From positions 62,001-126,000 of the forward strand of contig JARVKI010000081.1 of the NCBI GenBank assembly GCA_036674765.1: a stretch of 64,000 nt of DNA, given 5' to 3'. Shown piece after piece: positions 1-11,095 of the stretch; positions within the stretch are counted from its first letter, which is position 1, and every line of letters begins with the position of its first letter. This DNA comes from Seiridium cupressi (Eukaryota; Ascomycota; Sordariomycetes; Amphisphaeriales; Sporocadaceae). The position numbers and the translations under genes were made by a program. Under the pieces are notes generated by a model. It saw nothing but the letters and a program-made list of their open reading frames with translations. It ran no database searches and had not been told where the DNA came from.

Positions 1-547
1 CTGAACTTCCTCCTGCCACCAATACAAATTCCCTGCTCTCCTCGTTGACTCCGCCTGAACGAAGCTGATCTAGTGTTGCAGGCACACCTAACTCGCTGAA
101 GAGGCCGAACGATGCTGTCGCAACGGCTAGCCCCAACGTCGCTGCCCGTTCGAATGGCATGTCATCAGGTATTTTCAGTAGCGTATGGACAGTTGCAGCA
201 ATATACTCAGAAAAAGAGCCCACGTCCGGTTGTAACTTGTTCATGCCGTGTACTAGGCCTGCAACGCGATCACCAACTGCGAAGCGACCTGATACAACTG
301 TTTCATCTCCAAGCGTCACAATGGTCCCTGAGAAGTCGGTGCCGTGGACCGCCCCAGGGGCCGGGCTGTAATCAAGGAATTTGGCATCTGAAGGATTGAT
401 GGCCACTGCTGCCACCTTGACAATGGCAATGCCAGGTGCTAGAACTGGCATTGGCCTGTCATGTTGGATGGATAGTTTCCCCGGGCCTTCAGCAACGATG
501 GCTGTTCGATACTGAGGCAACGACGTTACAGAATCCGCTGACGGCAT
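1..547 (-). CDS. Trans-acting enoyl reductase (MDR family), 3' end outside the window
   Basis: The frame is open from an ATG at 545-547 to the window edge, giving the first 182 residues. It shows the N-terminal GroES-like part of a zinc-free medium-chain dehydrogenase: VAINPSDAKFLDYSPAPGAV followed by HGTDFSGTIV, then VGDRVAGLVHG, and FERAATLGLAVATASFGLF before the nucleotide-binding fold. This pattern is that of trans-enoyl reductases of the LovC/ApdC type, which reduce polyketide intermediates in trans for a PKS or PKS-NRPS lacking a working ER domain. No intron is needed in the visible part. A Zn2Cys6 regulator lies about 0.9 kb away in the same orientation, which fits a secondary-metabolite cluster. 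Another quinone-oxidoreductase-like MDR is possible. The family is fairly sure; the pathway is inferred. Confidence 0.82.
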   Translation of the reverse strand, partial: MPSADSVTSLPQYRTAIVAEGPGKLSIQHDRPMPVLAPGIAIVKVAAVAINPSDAKFLDYSPAPGAVHGTDFSGTIVTLGDETVVSGRFAVGDRVAGLVHGMNKLQPDVGSFSEYIAATVHTLLKIPDDMPFERAATLGLAVATASFGLFSELGVPATLDQLRSGGVNEESREFVLVAGGSS

Positions 548-1452
548 TGTAGTTTATTTGTTATTGAGAACCAACAGGGACACATCAAGCTGGCAAGAGC
601 GAAGAAAATCAAATGCTCTGACTGCTATTTGCCAACGTTTTTGAGGGAGAGTTCTAGCCAAGTTCAGATGTCTAATACTTCAGCCTTTATGTTTAGAGGC
701 AAGCCTTCGATGCGTATTAGTCTGCATTTCATCACCTAGTAAAGATAATCATTGATCAGTGACCAGCATTTCAACCTCGTATGTTTCCTAGAGAGGGTCG
801 GCCCTGCTTTACGTAAGAAATGTCGCCGAAGTATCCATTCCGACACAGCTAGGACCACTCGCCGGCAAAGCTTATTCCCGGGGCCTGTTGTCTTTTTGGC
901 AGCTCCATTTCCTGAATTTCGTCAAGGAGTCTTATCTGCCTATTAGCATAAGACTATATACTAACGATAATAAGTCGGTAATAAGTGTATATGACCTCTT
1001 CAGCTGTACGCTTCGGTCTTTCACGTTACAAGTCAGCTTCCCGGGATGGCTCCAGGTGCGGTTACACAAACTTACTCTTGGCGTCATGGAAGAAAGTGGC
1101 CGACGGAGTCGGCTGAACTCGGCCCAAAAGCCTTGTGACGTCTCGTTACACACAATTATGAGAGGAGCGTCTGGGTGGGGACAAGTAAGATAGGGATCTT
1201 GTCAATCAAACTTCCTAATCTATATTCTGATCTTAATACTTCTAACATATCCTTATCCTAAAGATGGGCTCTGTACCCCCTGTTGTGAAGTTTTCTCAAA
1301 GTTCACCGATTTGTGCTCCAAGGAAATACTCGTGCGACGTCATATGCCTTGGTAAGTCATTTCCGCAGATGGTGGCCTTGCCCCTCCCACAGGTATGATA
1401 CTGTACCAGATCATCTGCTATGGTCTTTCTGGCCTAAAACAGGATGAGAGAA
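548..1452. other. Intergenic stretch, no gene seen
   Basis: This separates the enoyl reductase start from the regulator stop. It has only short ORFs without recognisable motifs. It must hold the promoter of the enoyl reductase and the 3' end of the regulator; no specific operator could be assigned. Confidence 0.6.
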
Positions 1453-3093
1453 CTATAAGCTCAAGGCTCGCTGCAATCGTGCTAGTTGCTGCTGAAGCTG
1501 CGTTTCCAGATCTCTCATCTCTTCCCCCAAGGCTGTGTCTGAGAAAGGTGGGGTGGCGCCTGAGGTTGGGGCCTCCTGCCACGACAATACAAATGAAGAT
1601 GCTTGCAGCGAAAGATATGATCCCATGGCTTGATATTGACGGGCCGTAAGATATGAGCAGAGTTGAACCACTGAGACCAGTCGAATGTCACCCAGCGCAG
1701 TTGCAACCGATTGTCTGGTAGGCTCTGCATCACGTTCGAGGGTAGTGAGCACTGATACGTAGACATTCAAGAGAATAGTGTAGCATGCGATAACCAGGGG
1801 GCGGATTACGCCATTGGAATGGTCGTTTGGGGAGAACAAGTAAGGCGATGACCCCGTGCTTGTGGCAAGACCGGGAATCTCGTAAGGATCCCGTGTCGAG
1901 GAATTTGAGACGGGCGGCGTGGGGAGGACAGGAGTAGTCGTTCCCGAGTTGGCTTGCAAGTGATGTAGAATCTCTAGGAGATATTGCGAGGCAGACAAAA
2001 GATTATATAAAACAGTACCCGTCGATTGTGTCTCGAGCGCCGGAAGCGGCCGGGAATCCCTGGTGTCTGCGGAACCGTTAACAAGCCAAGCCACTACTGA
2101 ATCGAAAGCAGCATCGACAAGGAGCTTCTCCTTGCGTGGCTGATCCTGCCTGTCGGGCTGGTGCGACGCTTCCATGGTGGCAGAGTGGTTGGAACTCAAC
2201 CGATGCAGCCGCGAAAGCTGCATGCTAAGCCGAGACAGTCGGGCAATAACAGCATTAATGTTGCTGCCGTCGACATCATTGCCGCCCTGGGGCTGACTAT
2301 TTATATGGCCGTCATCGTGAGCAGGAAATTGCGGCACACTTAGCGGCGGGTGCGGGGGACCAGTGCTTGGCCCCGGGCCGTTCCGCACTGACGCCGGGAT
2401 CTCAACACCGTTAGCCTCATTTCGAGGGTCTGACCAATCGACCAGACCGGGGAAGGCGACACACGACGTGGTTTCAGGAGCAAGAGAGGGCGCCGTAAAG
2501 TTATGCCAGGTGAAATTCGATCTGCTCGAGTCTGAATCACTCCACTGCACTTGCGTATCGTCCCAAGTCATATCACTCATCCGTGGCCACGGATCTGTGG
2601 GTCGCTCCTCGAACTGCAACATGACTGTGTCTTCGGTGATGCGAGTCTCTGTGGTCTTCTCGTCCCCTCCCGAATTCACCATACCGTCCACGTTAGCACG
2701 GCTAGGCGTATCGGTGGATACGTTGTGAGGACTACGAGGCTCGGCGGCAGCATGTGTAAGAGGTCCCCCAGAGCTTTGCTGATGTTTCGGAGACCGACCA
2801 ACTCCATCAGTCTTTCCGTCTCCGCTTGTGCTTGTGCTCGTGCTTGTGTTTCCATCCCCTGCGCTAGTACCAGTGGTCGTGACAGGCGCTTTGTCGGCCA
2901 GGTTGTACACACTAGGTCGGCCTTTGGGTAAGGAGAAGCTGTAGACGCACTGTACACGCCTATGGAGACATCTCCCACAGGCACCGGTGTTGTTGTTACC
3001 GATGCGGGTACATCGCAGCTTCTGGCTGTAGCAGCGGTCACACGACTGGCGCATAGGCGTCTCCAACGCCGTTGCATTGCGAGGCGGTACCAT
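1453..3093 (-). CDS. Zn2Cys6 transcription factor, AflR-like
   Basis: This is an uninterrupted frame of 546 residues. The binuclear zinc cluster is near the N-terminus, with cysteines at about 18, 21, 28, 39, 42 and 49 (CDRCYSQKLRC ... CGRCLHRRVQC). It is followed by a basic/proline segment (SLPKGRPSVYN) and a long low-complexity Ser/Thr/Gly/Pro region to about residue 270. The C-terminal half is helical and resembles the AflR regulatory region (LLSASQYLLEILHHLQ; PLVIACYTILLNVYVSVLTTLERD). I chose the ATG at 3091-3093 because the frame extends upstream only through a non-ATG codon. Such proteins are nuclear and usually activate the cluster they sit in. The neighbouring enoyl reductase supports a pathway-specific regulator; its targets cannot be seen here. 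Confidence 0.86.
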   Translation of the reverse strand: MVPPRNATALETPMRQSCDRCYSQKLRCTRIGNNNTGACGRCLHRRVQCVYSFSLPKGRPSVYNLADKAPVTTTGTSAGDGNTSTSTSTSGDGKTDGVGRSPKHQQSSGGPLTHAAAEPRSPHNVSTDTPSRANVDGMVNSGGDEKTTETRITEDTVMLQFEERPTDPWPRMSDMTWDDTQVQWSDSDSSRSNFTWHNFTAPSLAPETTSCVAFPGLVDWSDPRNEANGVEIPASVRNGPGPSTGPPHPPLSVPQFPAHDDGHINSQPQGGNDVDGSNINAVIARLSRLSMQLSRLHRLSSNHSATMEASHQPDRQDQPRKEKLLVDAAFDSVVAWLVNGSADTRDSRPLPALETQSTGTVLYNLLSASQYLLEILHHLQANSGTTTPVLPTPPVSNSSTRDPYEIPGLATSTGSSPYLFSPNDHSNGVIRPLVIACYTILLNVYVSVLTTLERDAEPTRQSVATALGDIRLVSVVQLCSYLTARQYQAMGSYLSLQASSFVLSWQEAPTSGATPPFSDTALGEEMRDLETQLQQQLARLQRALSL

Positions 3094-4103
3094 CAGAGCC
3101 TGCCAATGATTTGACAATCAAAGTATAAGGGCTAGCAAATATCAAAATCTCACGCAACAATGGGGCAGTGCGCTATCTATAGAGTTCACTGGTTCTCGTT
3201 CGCAGAGCGGATAACACAGGACTTTACGATCAGAGTCAGACTGGTCTCTGCAAAGAACTAAATGATGACCGCAGTGTGCTGATTCCTTCAACATACGGCA
3301 AGCCCTCTTCCTTCAGCGGCAATATGCATGACAAACTCCCAAGCCGAAGCCGAGACGAATGGGAACCAAGATACGAATCACACCATCCTCTGATATCATA
3401 TCAGATCGGCTCATAGCCCGTGGGCGGGAGCAGGGCTCGATCAGGGATCTCATTAATTATGGATGCCCTACCTGGCCTAATTGCTCAACTACGGTTAATT
3501 CTAGTTACGATGCGGGGAGACGTAAGCAAGCAAGCACATTTTCATATCCCCATTGTAGGACACGTTATGTTTACCCCCACCCATGATATATCAGATAATG
3601 ATATATCTTCTGCATTATGGATGGAACTTTCTCACAGTCTCCATTTTGAAATCCTTTGATAATCACCCGTAGCCTCATTCGCGGTGGCTGTTTATGGCTT
3701 ATGCCCGTTCGGCGGTTTCTTCTTGGCATGATTACGTGCATGCCACCTCTCAAGACTAAAGTCTCCATGTGCCAAGATCGGAGGATTTAATTGCGCCGTA
3801 TCCGCCCGGTAAACTCTTACCGCCGTCAGACGGTCATCTTGTCAGACGCTTAAATGCGACAATAACTACGTGACCGCTGTATCTCCTCTGGTCTGGGCGT
3901 GAATCCTACCTCTTAACGTTCGCTGTGAGACATACGCTAAGCCGTCTTCATATTAGCGCCGGTTTGACCCGTCATCTTCACCCTGTCGTACAGCAGGAAT
4001 ATTTGATAGTCCAATCACATCTGAAATCGTATGGGTTCATGCCAAGTGTCTTGCGAAGACGACATCTTACGTACATGTACTGACACTTGTACAGCGTACC
4101 GAT
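3094..4103. other. Intergenic region between divergent regulator and oxidoreductase
   Basis: About 1 kb between the divergent starts of the Zn2Cys6 regulator and the Gfo/Idh/MocA gene, so it carries both promoters. It contains the imperfect palindromic element atgatatatcagataatgat near 3583-3602 and several AT-rich blocks. No ORF with family features was found. Confidence 0.55.
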
Positions 4104-5448
4104 ATGGCGGCTACCCTTTCTAGACTGTGGACAGGATTCAATCCGGCCATACTTGAAAAAAATAAGGACGCCCTCAGGTTTGGCATCTTGGGCGCTTCAT
4201 CTTCTGCGTGAGTGTGCCGGAAATCGGACGGATTCGTCGTTTGTGGTTGAACACTGACACCACACAGTCCGGTGGCAATTGTCACGCCAGCTAAGTCGCA
4301 TCCTGATGTTATTGTCCAGGCCGTGGCGGCCCGAGATCGCAATAGGGCCGAGGAATATGCCAAGAAACACGGCATTCCCGAGGTTCGGGACTCCTACGCG
4401 GGTGGGTCCGAGGCTGTCCATTGAGAGTACCGATACAGCACGCTAACGCCCAATAGACATTGTCAACGACCCCGATATCGATTGTATTCTGATTCCCTTG
4501 CCAAACAGTCTGCATTTCGAATGGGCGGCTCGCGCAATCCGCGCTGGCAAGCATGTCCTTATCGAAAAGCCGTCTGTGTCCAACGGAGATGAGGCGGAAT
4601 TGCTTTTTCGGATGCCAGAACTGTCTCAGCCTAACGCCCCGGTTCTACTTGAAGCCTTCCATAATCGATTTCACCCAGCTTGGCAGCTCTTTATGTCCTA
4701 CGTGAACCCTGCAGACACGGTTCATGTAGAGTCGGTCTCCATGATTCCCTGGTGGATGTTCACGAAGAAAGACATCCACTTTAATTTCAACCTATCCGGC
4801 GGTACGATTATGTCTATGGGCTGCTATGGTTTTACCGCTTTGCGATTGGCCTTTGGTGCCGAGCCAGAGGAGTGCATCAAATGCGATACCCACTCTTATA
4901 CCGACGGCGTGCATAACAAAGTGGATCTAGACTTTAACGCCAAGTTTCGCTTTCCCAATGGTGGGGTTGGTGAGGCTAAGAGCACACTTAATGGTCCGAC
5001 TTTATGGACGCCTTCACATGTAACTGTCAAAACCAGACAAGTGGTTGTGCCTGACACGAATCTTCCCAATTCTCAGGAGAAGCTGCGAACTCGTGAGGTC
5101 ACACTCCATGGTATGCTCCATCCTTTTGTTTGGCACCGGCTGGACGTGAGGGACGACTTTGAACTTCGGGGCAAAGATGGGAAAGTACTTAGGAAGTGGA
5201 CCGAAAAGAAGTCGCACAAGGCTTACAGTTTCGAGGAGGCTGGCCGGGAGTTTGCAGATATCCCTGGCGAGAAGTGGTGGATGGGCTATCGGTATATGCT
5301 GGAGGAGTTCGTGAAGAGAATCAAGGGACGCGAGACGCAATACTGGGTCGATCCTGAGGACTCAATTGCCTCTATGAAGATGATTGACATGGCCTATGTG
5401 AAGAGTGGACTAGGACCAAGATCTAGCAGTAAGTTTCAGTTGAATTAG
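4104..5448 (+). CDS. Gfo/Idh/MocA-family NAD(P)-dependent oxidoreductase
   Basis: Exons 4104-4207, 4268-4401 and 4457-5448 join in frame to 409 residues; introns are 60 and 55 nt with GT...AG ends. The N-terminal Rossmann fold starts RFGILGASSSAPVAI. The family signature AIRAGKHVLIEKPSVSN holds the Lys of the EKP motif expected near the active site, and ALVLEAFH-like sequence (PVLLEAFHNRFHPAW) follows. The C-terminal half is the substrate-binding domain (GGTIMSMGCYGFTALRLAFG). Closest in type are fungal NADP-dependent D-xylose or trans-dihydrodiol dehydrogenases that oxidise or reduce sugars and cyclic alcohols. There is no secretion signal, so a cytosolic enzyme is expected. It could be a tailoring enzyme of the left-edge cluster or an independent sugar gene; the sequence does not decide. 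Confidence 0.88.
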
Positions 5449-6307
5449 CCCGAACTTTGAACTGCTCGCGAGGTAGTCCGTAGTTTCTGGTTAGTAGTAC
5501 ATGAAAACTTGGTGATGAATCTGTCACTTCATCATAGACCAAGACAAGAACTATGTGGTTAGTAGAATATTCTTCCCTACAGTGAGATTATCATATCTAC
5601 AGATTAATCATGTCCATAATGATGCCGCATCGGCCTTATTTGTGAATTATAGTATATTCTGTCTCGTGTAGCCAATCTGATGTCATTAAGTTTATTTTTG
5701 TCGCCGAGGCTGAGTCCTTACCGAACGTATATCAGGCACCAATAAGAAGCACGAGTTGTAACTACAATACAGCTTTTCTCTTATGATATCAGCGCCTTAA
5801 TGGAGCCCCGACGTTCGACCTCCGTGCATGTGAGGGTGGCTTTGATGTCAAAGGGATTGGTTGCTCGCATCTGGATAGTTGATATGATCAACGCCCGACA
5901 ACGGGTGTGCGGACTTGGTCGGTTATTTAGGACTCCTTATGAACTAACATCGGCCGCCCCGAGTCACGTAAATCATTCGATAACTCTCAATACTCATATA
6001 ACCGATGTTGTACGATCAATGATACCATGGATCAATGCTACAGGCTCATGAGTATGGCTCACTTAACTTAATGTTAAGCAGCAGCTACTGGGTAGCTGTG
6101 GTGCATAGTTACGTCTATCGCGAAAGGCTATGACGCAAAGACGTCGTAATATTAGTGTTACTTTAGCTTAGCTCACGTGCAATCGTCTCTGAATAAAGAT
6201 CGGCTCCGCTGTATATTTTAGACATTATATCAAATATACCCTTTACATTGGAATCTAAATTAAATAATAAATACTCTAAATACCTATAATATACCAAAGG
6301 ATAAGGT
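5449..6307. other. Intergenic, no gene seen
   Basis: AT-rich in parts (6200-6310), with only short ORFs. It lies between the convergent ends of the oxidoreductase and the D-serine dehydratase remnant, so no promoter is required here. Confidence 0.55.
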
Positions 6308-7330
6308 TTACCAACATAATGCTCGGGTCCATATATCGATAATTCGAGTCGAATCATTTTTAATGGTGGAATCAATCACGCAATACCAAGCATATGTTGC
6401 ACCTGTGACGCAGGCATGATTTGGATATATCCGGACATGTTGACCAACCTCAAGTGGAAGTGGCGGTAAATCCTGCGACGTCCTTTGCTCCCCATCGCGG
6501 TCCCAAGACAAGATGGAGTGTTCCTGGCTGATTCTTTCGACGATGATATTACTTGTAGGAACGGTCTCGGCCGACTTGAGTGTTGGATCGACCTTGTCCC
6601 AACCACTATAAGAGAGACATGGTTCCCTCCCGAGTCCTAAGGTCCCAACCGCGACCGAGGCCTCGGGATACTGTCGCTCCCCATCGTTATAGACGCTCGC
6701 CACCTCGGCCACAACGGAGACAGAAATTTCTCCGTCAAATCTACCTATTTGGCTTCTGGAAATTCATGGCCATCTGCTGGGGTTTTAAAACAGAATAAAC
6801 TCGGGCATGAAGCTCAAGAGAAGTTCTCAAGCCTGCGATCTCTTGCACGGAGATTTCTCGGATTGCGTGTGCTAGCTTTTGCGTAGCTCCGGTTTCTGCT
6901 TCGACCGTCGGTGCAAAATCCAGGATAGCAGTGGCTTGAGGGAAGCACCGGCACTAATTGTGAGGTCACGGAGCGAAGTTGGGAAATAATGGCACTTTTG
7001 CTTGGCTGCATCTATGCAGCCCTGGATCTCGCCAACTAAGTTGTCCATGGCCTGCTGAGTCATGTTGTCGCGATAGCTGAGACTACGATGAGAGTACAAT
7101 CCCATCATATGCAGTTGAGCGATCGTTTCAAGGAGTCCGTTCTTATTCAAAGAGCTAGGCGGAAGTCCGGCTCGGTGGTACCCAGTATCGACCTCAATGA
7201 AGACACCACGGGGAATCCTGTCAAGGCATGAAAACGAGTGAGTGGGCCCAATTGTGAAGTATGGTCCACAATAAAAGCCACGCTGCCAGGCCCGAGGCAA
7301 GCGTGACCTTAAAGACTTGCAAAGAATCGT
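6308..7330 (-). pseudogene. D-serine dehydratase-like (alanine racemase N-domain) remnant
   Basis: Three reading frames must be read in turn to recover a fold-type III PLP enzyme. Going 5' to 3' on the minus strand the pieces are GPGSVAFIVDH, VFIEVDTGYHRAGLPPSS, TVEAETGATQKLA with SLELHARVY, VAEVASVYNDGERQYPEAS, and VGQHVRIYPNHACVTG ending IIDIW. The last holds the His and Cys used for zinc in eukaryotic D-serine dehydratases, which convert D-serine to pyruvate and ammonia. Frame changes fall in short runs: a G-run at 7210-7213, a G-run at 6940-6942 and an A-run at 6760-6762. The N-terminal third with the PLP lysine is not found; about 100 bases upstream a truncated transcription factor starts in the opposite direction. 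I therefore call it a pseudogene. Confidence 0.8.
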
Positions 7331-7431
7331 TTTATATGAGCGTGTGAGACAACGAGTGTGCTCCTGCACTACACCCCGTCTTTCACAAGCTTATACGCCT
7401 TCACTGTACGTCTCCAGCGATCATCGATACT

Positions 7432-8712
7432 ATGATGGCCCTTGCGGCCCGTCAACTCAGTAAGAGGCTACCCCAATCTAGAGAAGGTAGTTCATTCGAC
7501 ATGAATAGACCGTCATTTAGACCAGACCCAGGTCAACAAAATATGAGTGGAGACTTCTCGAGCTCTGCTATACGAGTTTTAATGACATGGACACGAGAGG
7601 ATTTTGAACAGAATCCAACAACAGCGCTGGCGGTGCTAGTTCTGTTTTGCTATCTTGAAACGTTGCTGAGTAACTTCCAGGGCTTCGCCTTGCACTCTGC
7701 TGCCGTGGAGACACTCATGCACATCCAGAAAGTCAGCATGGCCCGGCTAGACTGCGCCGGAGGCCTTCTGGCTCCCTGGGTTCAGTCCAAACTGCAAAAG
7801 TGGTGGAGAAGATTCCATTTCGGGACAATGGCCTTCCAACGGGACCACCCTCCTCTGACTGTCCAGCCTACGATACCCCCCCTTGTATCGATGGCCGAAA
7901 ATCGCCGAGCATTGGTTCTCATGATATTGTGCGAGTCCTGTCGATTGAATGCCGCAGTTTTATGCATTATTGCGACAATGCGGTCGATGCTGAGGTCGCT
8001 ACCCCGTCCGAAGGCAATTTGACGATAGCTGTCATGACACAGTCTTCTTCATCTTACCCGAGCGCGTTCCACAGCACCCAGAAAGAGCGATTAGACTTCT
8101 AATGAACTGCTATGGGTGATGGTATGCTTGGATGAAGCATTTGGAATTGCCTAATTCTTTATACTCAATGGCACAACAAGAAGTTCGCGGGGGATATAGG
8201 CTTAGAAGTGCAACCGTTACCTTCACATCCCATAATGCGACGATGAACTTTGCCTATTACGTCACTGCGCGAGTCATGCAGTGCCTCGAGTTCCTCGACT
8301 GTTTTGAACCAAGCCAGAGGCGCATGAGGGTAAGCGACGCGTGCAACTCGGAGCCATGGATCATGGTCCTGCTTGGAGTCACGGCTGGGATTGACTGGGG
8401 GCATTGCAAGAGCCTCAATGGCTGCACAGTCGGCCTATCTGGCCTACTCTTGGCTTGTGTTCTACGTTCAAGCAATTTGGTCATTGGTCTCTGGGCCCAG
8501 GCCTGGGTAAAGCACCGATACCAGGAATGTTGTCTCGAGGAAGGCAGTTTTCCCATCGCCGGTATGTCTACGCAGTTTTGCAGTCTGTTGATGATGGTGG
8601 CGGCGCGGGCAAGTTTGGCTCGTACCATAGCCAAACTCTGGTGTCAGTCTTAGTTCATGGATGGTGCGCGCCTTCTGACTGTCTTTACTCGCGTCGCATT
8701 TCCTTAGCCTGA
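7432..8712 (+). pseudogene. C-terminal remnant of a fungal-specific transcription factor
   Basis: Several frames carry consecutive pieces of what looks like a fungal Zn2Cys6 regulator's C-terminal region: TTALAVLVLFCYLETLLSNF, then RSFMHYCDNAVDAEVATPSE, then TFTSHNATMNFAYYVTARVM with LEFLDCF, SGLLLACVLRSSNLVIGLWA, and VDDGGGAGKFGSYHSQ at the end. No zinc cluster is present and the frame changes at least three times, near 7930, 8050-8130 and 8560. The fragment starts next to the opposite-facing D-serine dehydratase remnant, so both genes lost their 5' parts at about the same place. The assignment rests on overall resemblance to the fungal_trans type C-terminal region and is moderate. Confidence 0.6.
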
Positions 8713-9709
8713 GCCTAAAAGTGGCAGCGTCTGGCGTTAAACGTCAGCAGTGGCTTCCGGTTGGAATGGGCAAGTGACGGCTGAACCGATGGCACAATGG
8801 AACCGGACAATCTGTGAGAGATGGGGGAACAGCTTCAAGCCGACTTTTGGGCCAAATTCGAGGCTAGCCTCTTATTTAAGCTTGATGTAACTACGCAGAC
8901 CTCCGTCCATCATGTGGCGCCCGCCGGTGGGCATCTGAATAGGAGTCAGCCAGCCATTGTGAGGTCGTATTTGGCAGCTCGTGTCCGAATGGGCCTGTCT
9001 AGCCGCGCGGGTTCCACCAGCTGTGCCACGCCACCGCTCAGCTGGCGGCTACCATCACCAATTCGTGTTAGACAGCGTCGCTCTGCTGCGCTCTGTGCTT
9101 TCGATTGGACTTGCAGCTTGTGGCGCCTATTGTCGAACGATGCATCTGCCACGCATCTGCCAATGAGGCGGCATTGCTGCTATGTCATCAACCGCGCTCA
9201 AGCTTATTATTACACATGCTCCCCACGCTCGCCTTCTGTCTGCGAATGCTGCGAGCAGGACCATACGATGGGGGCACCATAGTCCCAGCTCGTTGGCTGT
9301 AATTAAACAATCGCGATCTATTGCTGGGGCGGCCCCGTGGAGCTTGGCCAGGCTGGGCAGAGTCCTGATGCTAAGCACGCCTTGACGAGACCTATGAGAG
9401 CCTATGTGGGCCCCCTCGCCGGCGCTAGGCCAGGCACTTTCCACCGTTCCTGGAATTCCCCTTTCTAGCAATCCCCTAACTGGGTGCTGGTTCCATGTTC
9501 GGTGCCCGGCGCGCCTTTATATAGCACATTCCCGCGCGCATACAGCCCTGCGCTCTTCAACGCAAGTTCGCTGTTGATCTCGACCCTTTCGTTGTCGATC
9601 TTCACGCTTCGTTGTCACTCGTTTAAACACATCGAATTCTACCGTCAATCCTTATCTTTTTGGAGTATTTTCCGTATACTGCCAGATTTCCTTGGACCAT
9701 CCCTACACC
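8713..9709. promoter_or_regulatory. Upstream region of the tyrosinase gene
   Basis: No gene was found in this 1-kb stretch. A TATA-like box (tttatatag) lies near 9515-9524, roughly 190 bases before the tyrosinase ATG. It is followed by pyrimidine-rich blocks (tcttcacgcttcgttgtcac and similar) between 9550 and 9660, as is common upstream of highly expressed fungal genes. The leader is likely about 150 nt. Confidence 0.5.
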
Positions 9710-11095
9710 ATGAAGTTCTCAACCGCCGTCTACGCCCTCGCCGGCGCCACGGCCGTTTCAGCGCGCCCGGGAACCTGCAAGAAGAGACATGATCCTCTCC
9801 CGCTCCAGAGCTTCGGAAACTTCACTTTGATTTCCTTCGATGATGCCAAGGCCGGATACCTCAAGTCGCACAATGGTACCAAGCACAAGATCGAGGGGTA
9901 TCCTACTTCCGGATACCCTACAAGTGGCTATACTTACACTATGAAGCCTGCGTACACCTCTGCTCACGGTTCTGCCTCATCCGAGTATACCTCTTCTCCA
10001 ACTTCCACTTCGGCATCTTCCGGGGATTCGTCTGCTCCCTCCTCGACGTCGTCTGGTTATTCGGGCCCTTCGCTTTCGGCATCCTCCTCCGCCTTCTCTG
10101 TGTCCTCGACTTCGTCTTCCCTCAGTGCGTCGGAGACACAGTCGGCCTCACAGACACTGTCCGTGTCGCAGAGCCTCTCGGCCACCTCATCCTCTACCTC
10201 ATCCGCCCCCGCGGTGACATCTTCTGCCGCTGCCACTTGCGGAGAACGTGTCGAGTGGAGCAGCTACTCCAACGCTGATCGCCACGCATTTGCTGCGGCT
10301 TTCAAGTGCCTGATCGATGCCAAGCCATCGGGCACCTTCCCCCAGTCCAAGAACCGATACGAGGATATCGTTCGTGTCCATCAGATGATGGTGAACTCCG
10401 TCCATGGCAACGGCATTTTCTTGTTTTGGCACAGATATTATGTCTGGACTCTCGAGCAGATCATGAAGGACGAGTGCGGCTTCCAGGGCTCTTTCCCTTG
10501 GTGGGACGAGACTCTAGTCGCCGGCCAATTTGCCGAGTCTTCTATCTTTACTGCCGAGTTCTTTGGATCTCTACCCCTGCCTTCCGGTGACAAGGGTACC
10601 TGTATTACTGATGGCGTATGTCGTATCTCTCCAAGTCATGTTTGTTCGCTGACCACTTTCTAGTACTTCGCCAATACCGTCTGCCACATCGGACCCGGCT
10701 CAGGCTTCCAGACTCATTGTCTCTCCCGTGCTGTCAACGAGACCCTGACCATGTCTGTTACCCTAGACTTCGTCAACACTTGCAACCTGCGTACCACCTA
10801 TTCCGGCATGGAGAACTGCGCCGAGTACGGCCCCCACGGATACGGCCACAACGGTATCGGATCCATCATGGCCGATGTTTCTGCTTCACCATCTGACCCC
10901 ACTTTCTTCCTCCACCACCTGTTCGTCGACCGTAACTTCTGGCTCTGGCAAGAACTCGATGCTTCGCGTAAGGTTTCAACCGACACTGTGACCCTGGATA
11001 CTGTCATCTCTGTTCAGGGCCTGAGACCTGATGTCACCGTTGCGGATGTCATCAACACCGAAAAAGGCGCGATGTGCTACTCGTACTCATACTAA
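9710..11095 (+). CDS. Secreted tyrosinase with Ser/Thr-rich N-terminal extension
   Basis: Exons 9710-10615 and 10664-11095 (48-nt intron) give 445 residues. A signal peptide (about residues 1-18) is followed by a KKR site near 24-26 that Kex2 could cut. A mucin-like Ser/Thr-rich stretch then runs from about 85 to 185, and the binuclear copper domain follows. CuA histidines are His224 (RVHQM), His232 (SVHGNG) and His241 (FWHRYY). CuB histidines are His360/His364 (HGYGH) and His386 or 387 in DPTFFLHHLFVDR. Tyrosinases oxidise phenols to o-quinones. The domain resembles the short fungal AsqI-type tyrosinases and lacks the long inhibitory C-terminal domain. It is probably secreted, with the Ser/Thr stretch O-glycosylated. 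A TRI12-type pump follows 2 kb downstream, but no shared control is visible. Confidence 0.92.
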
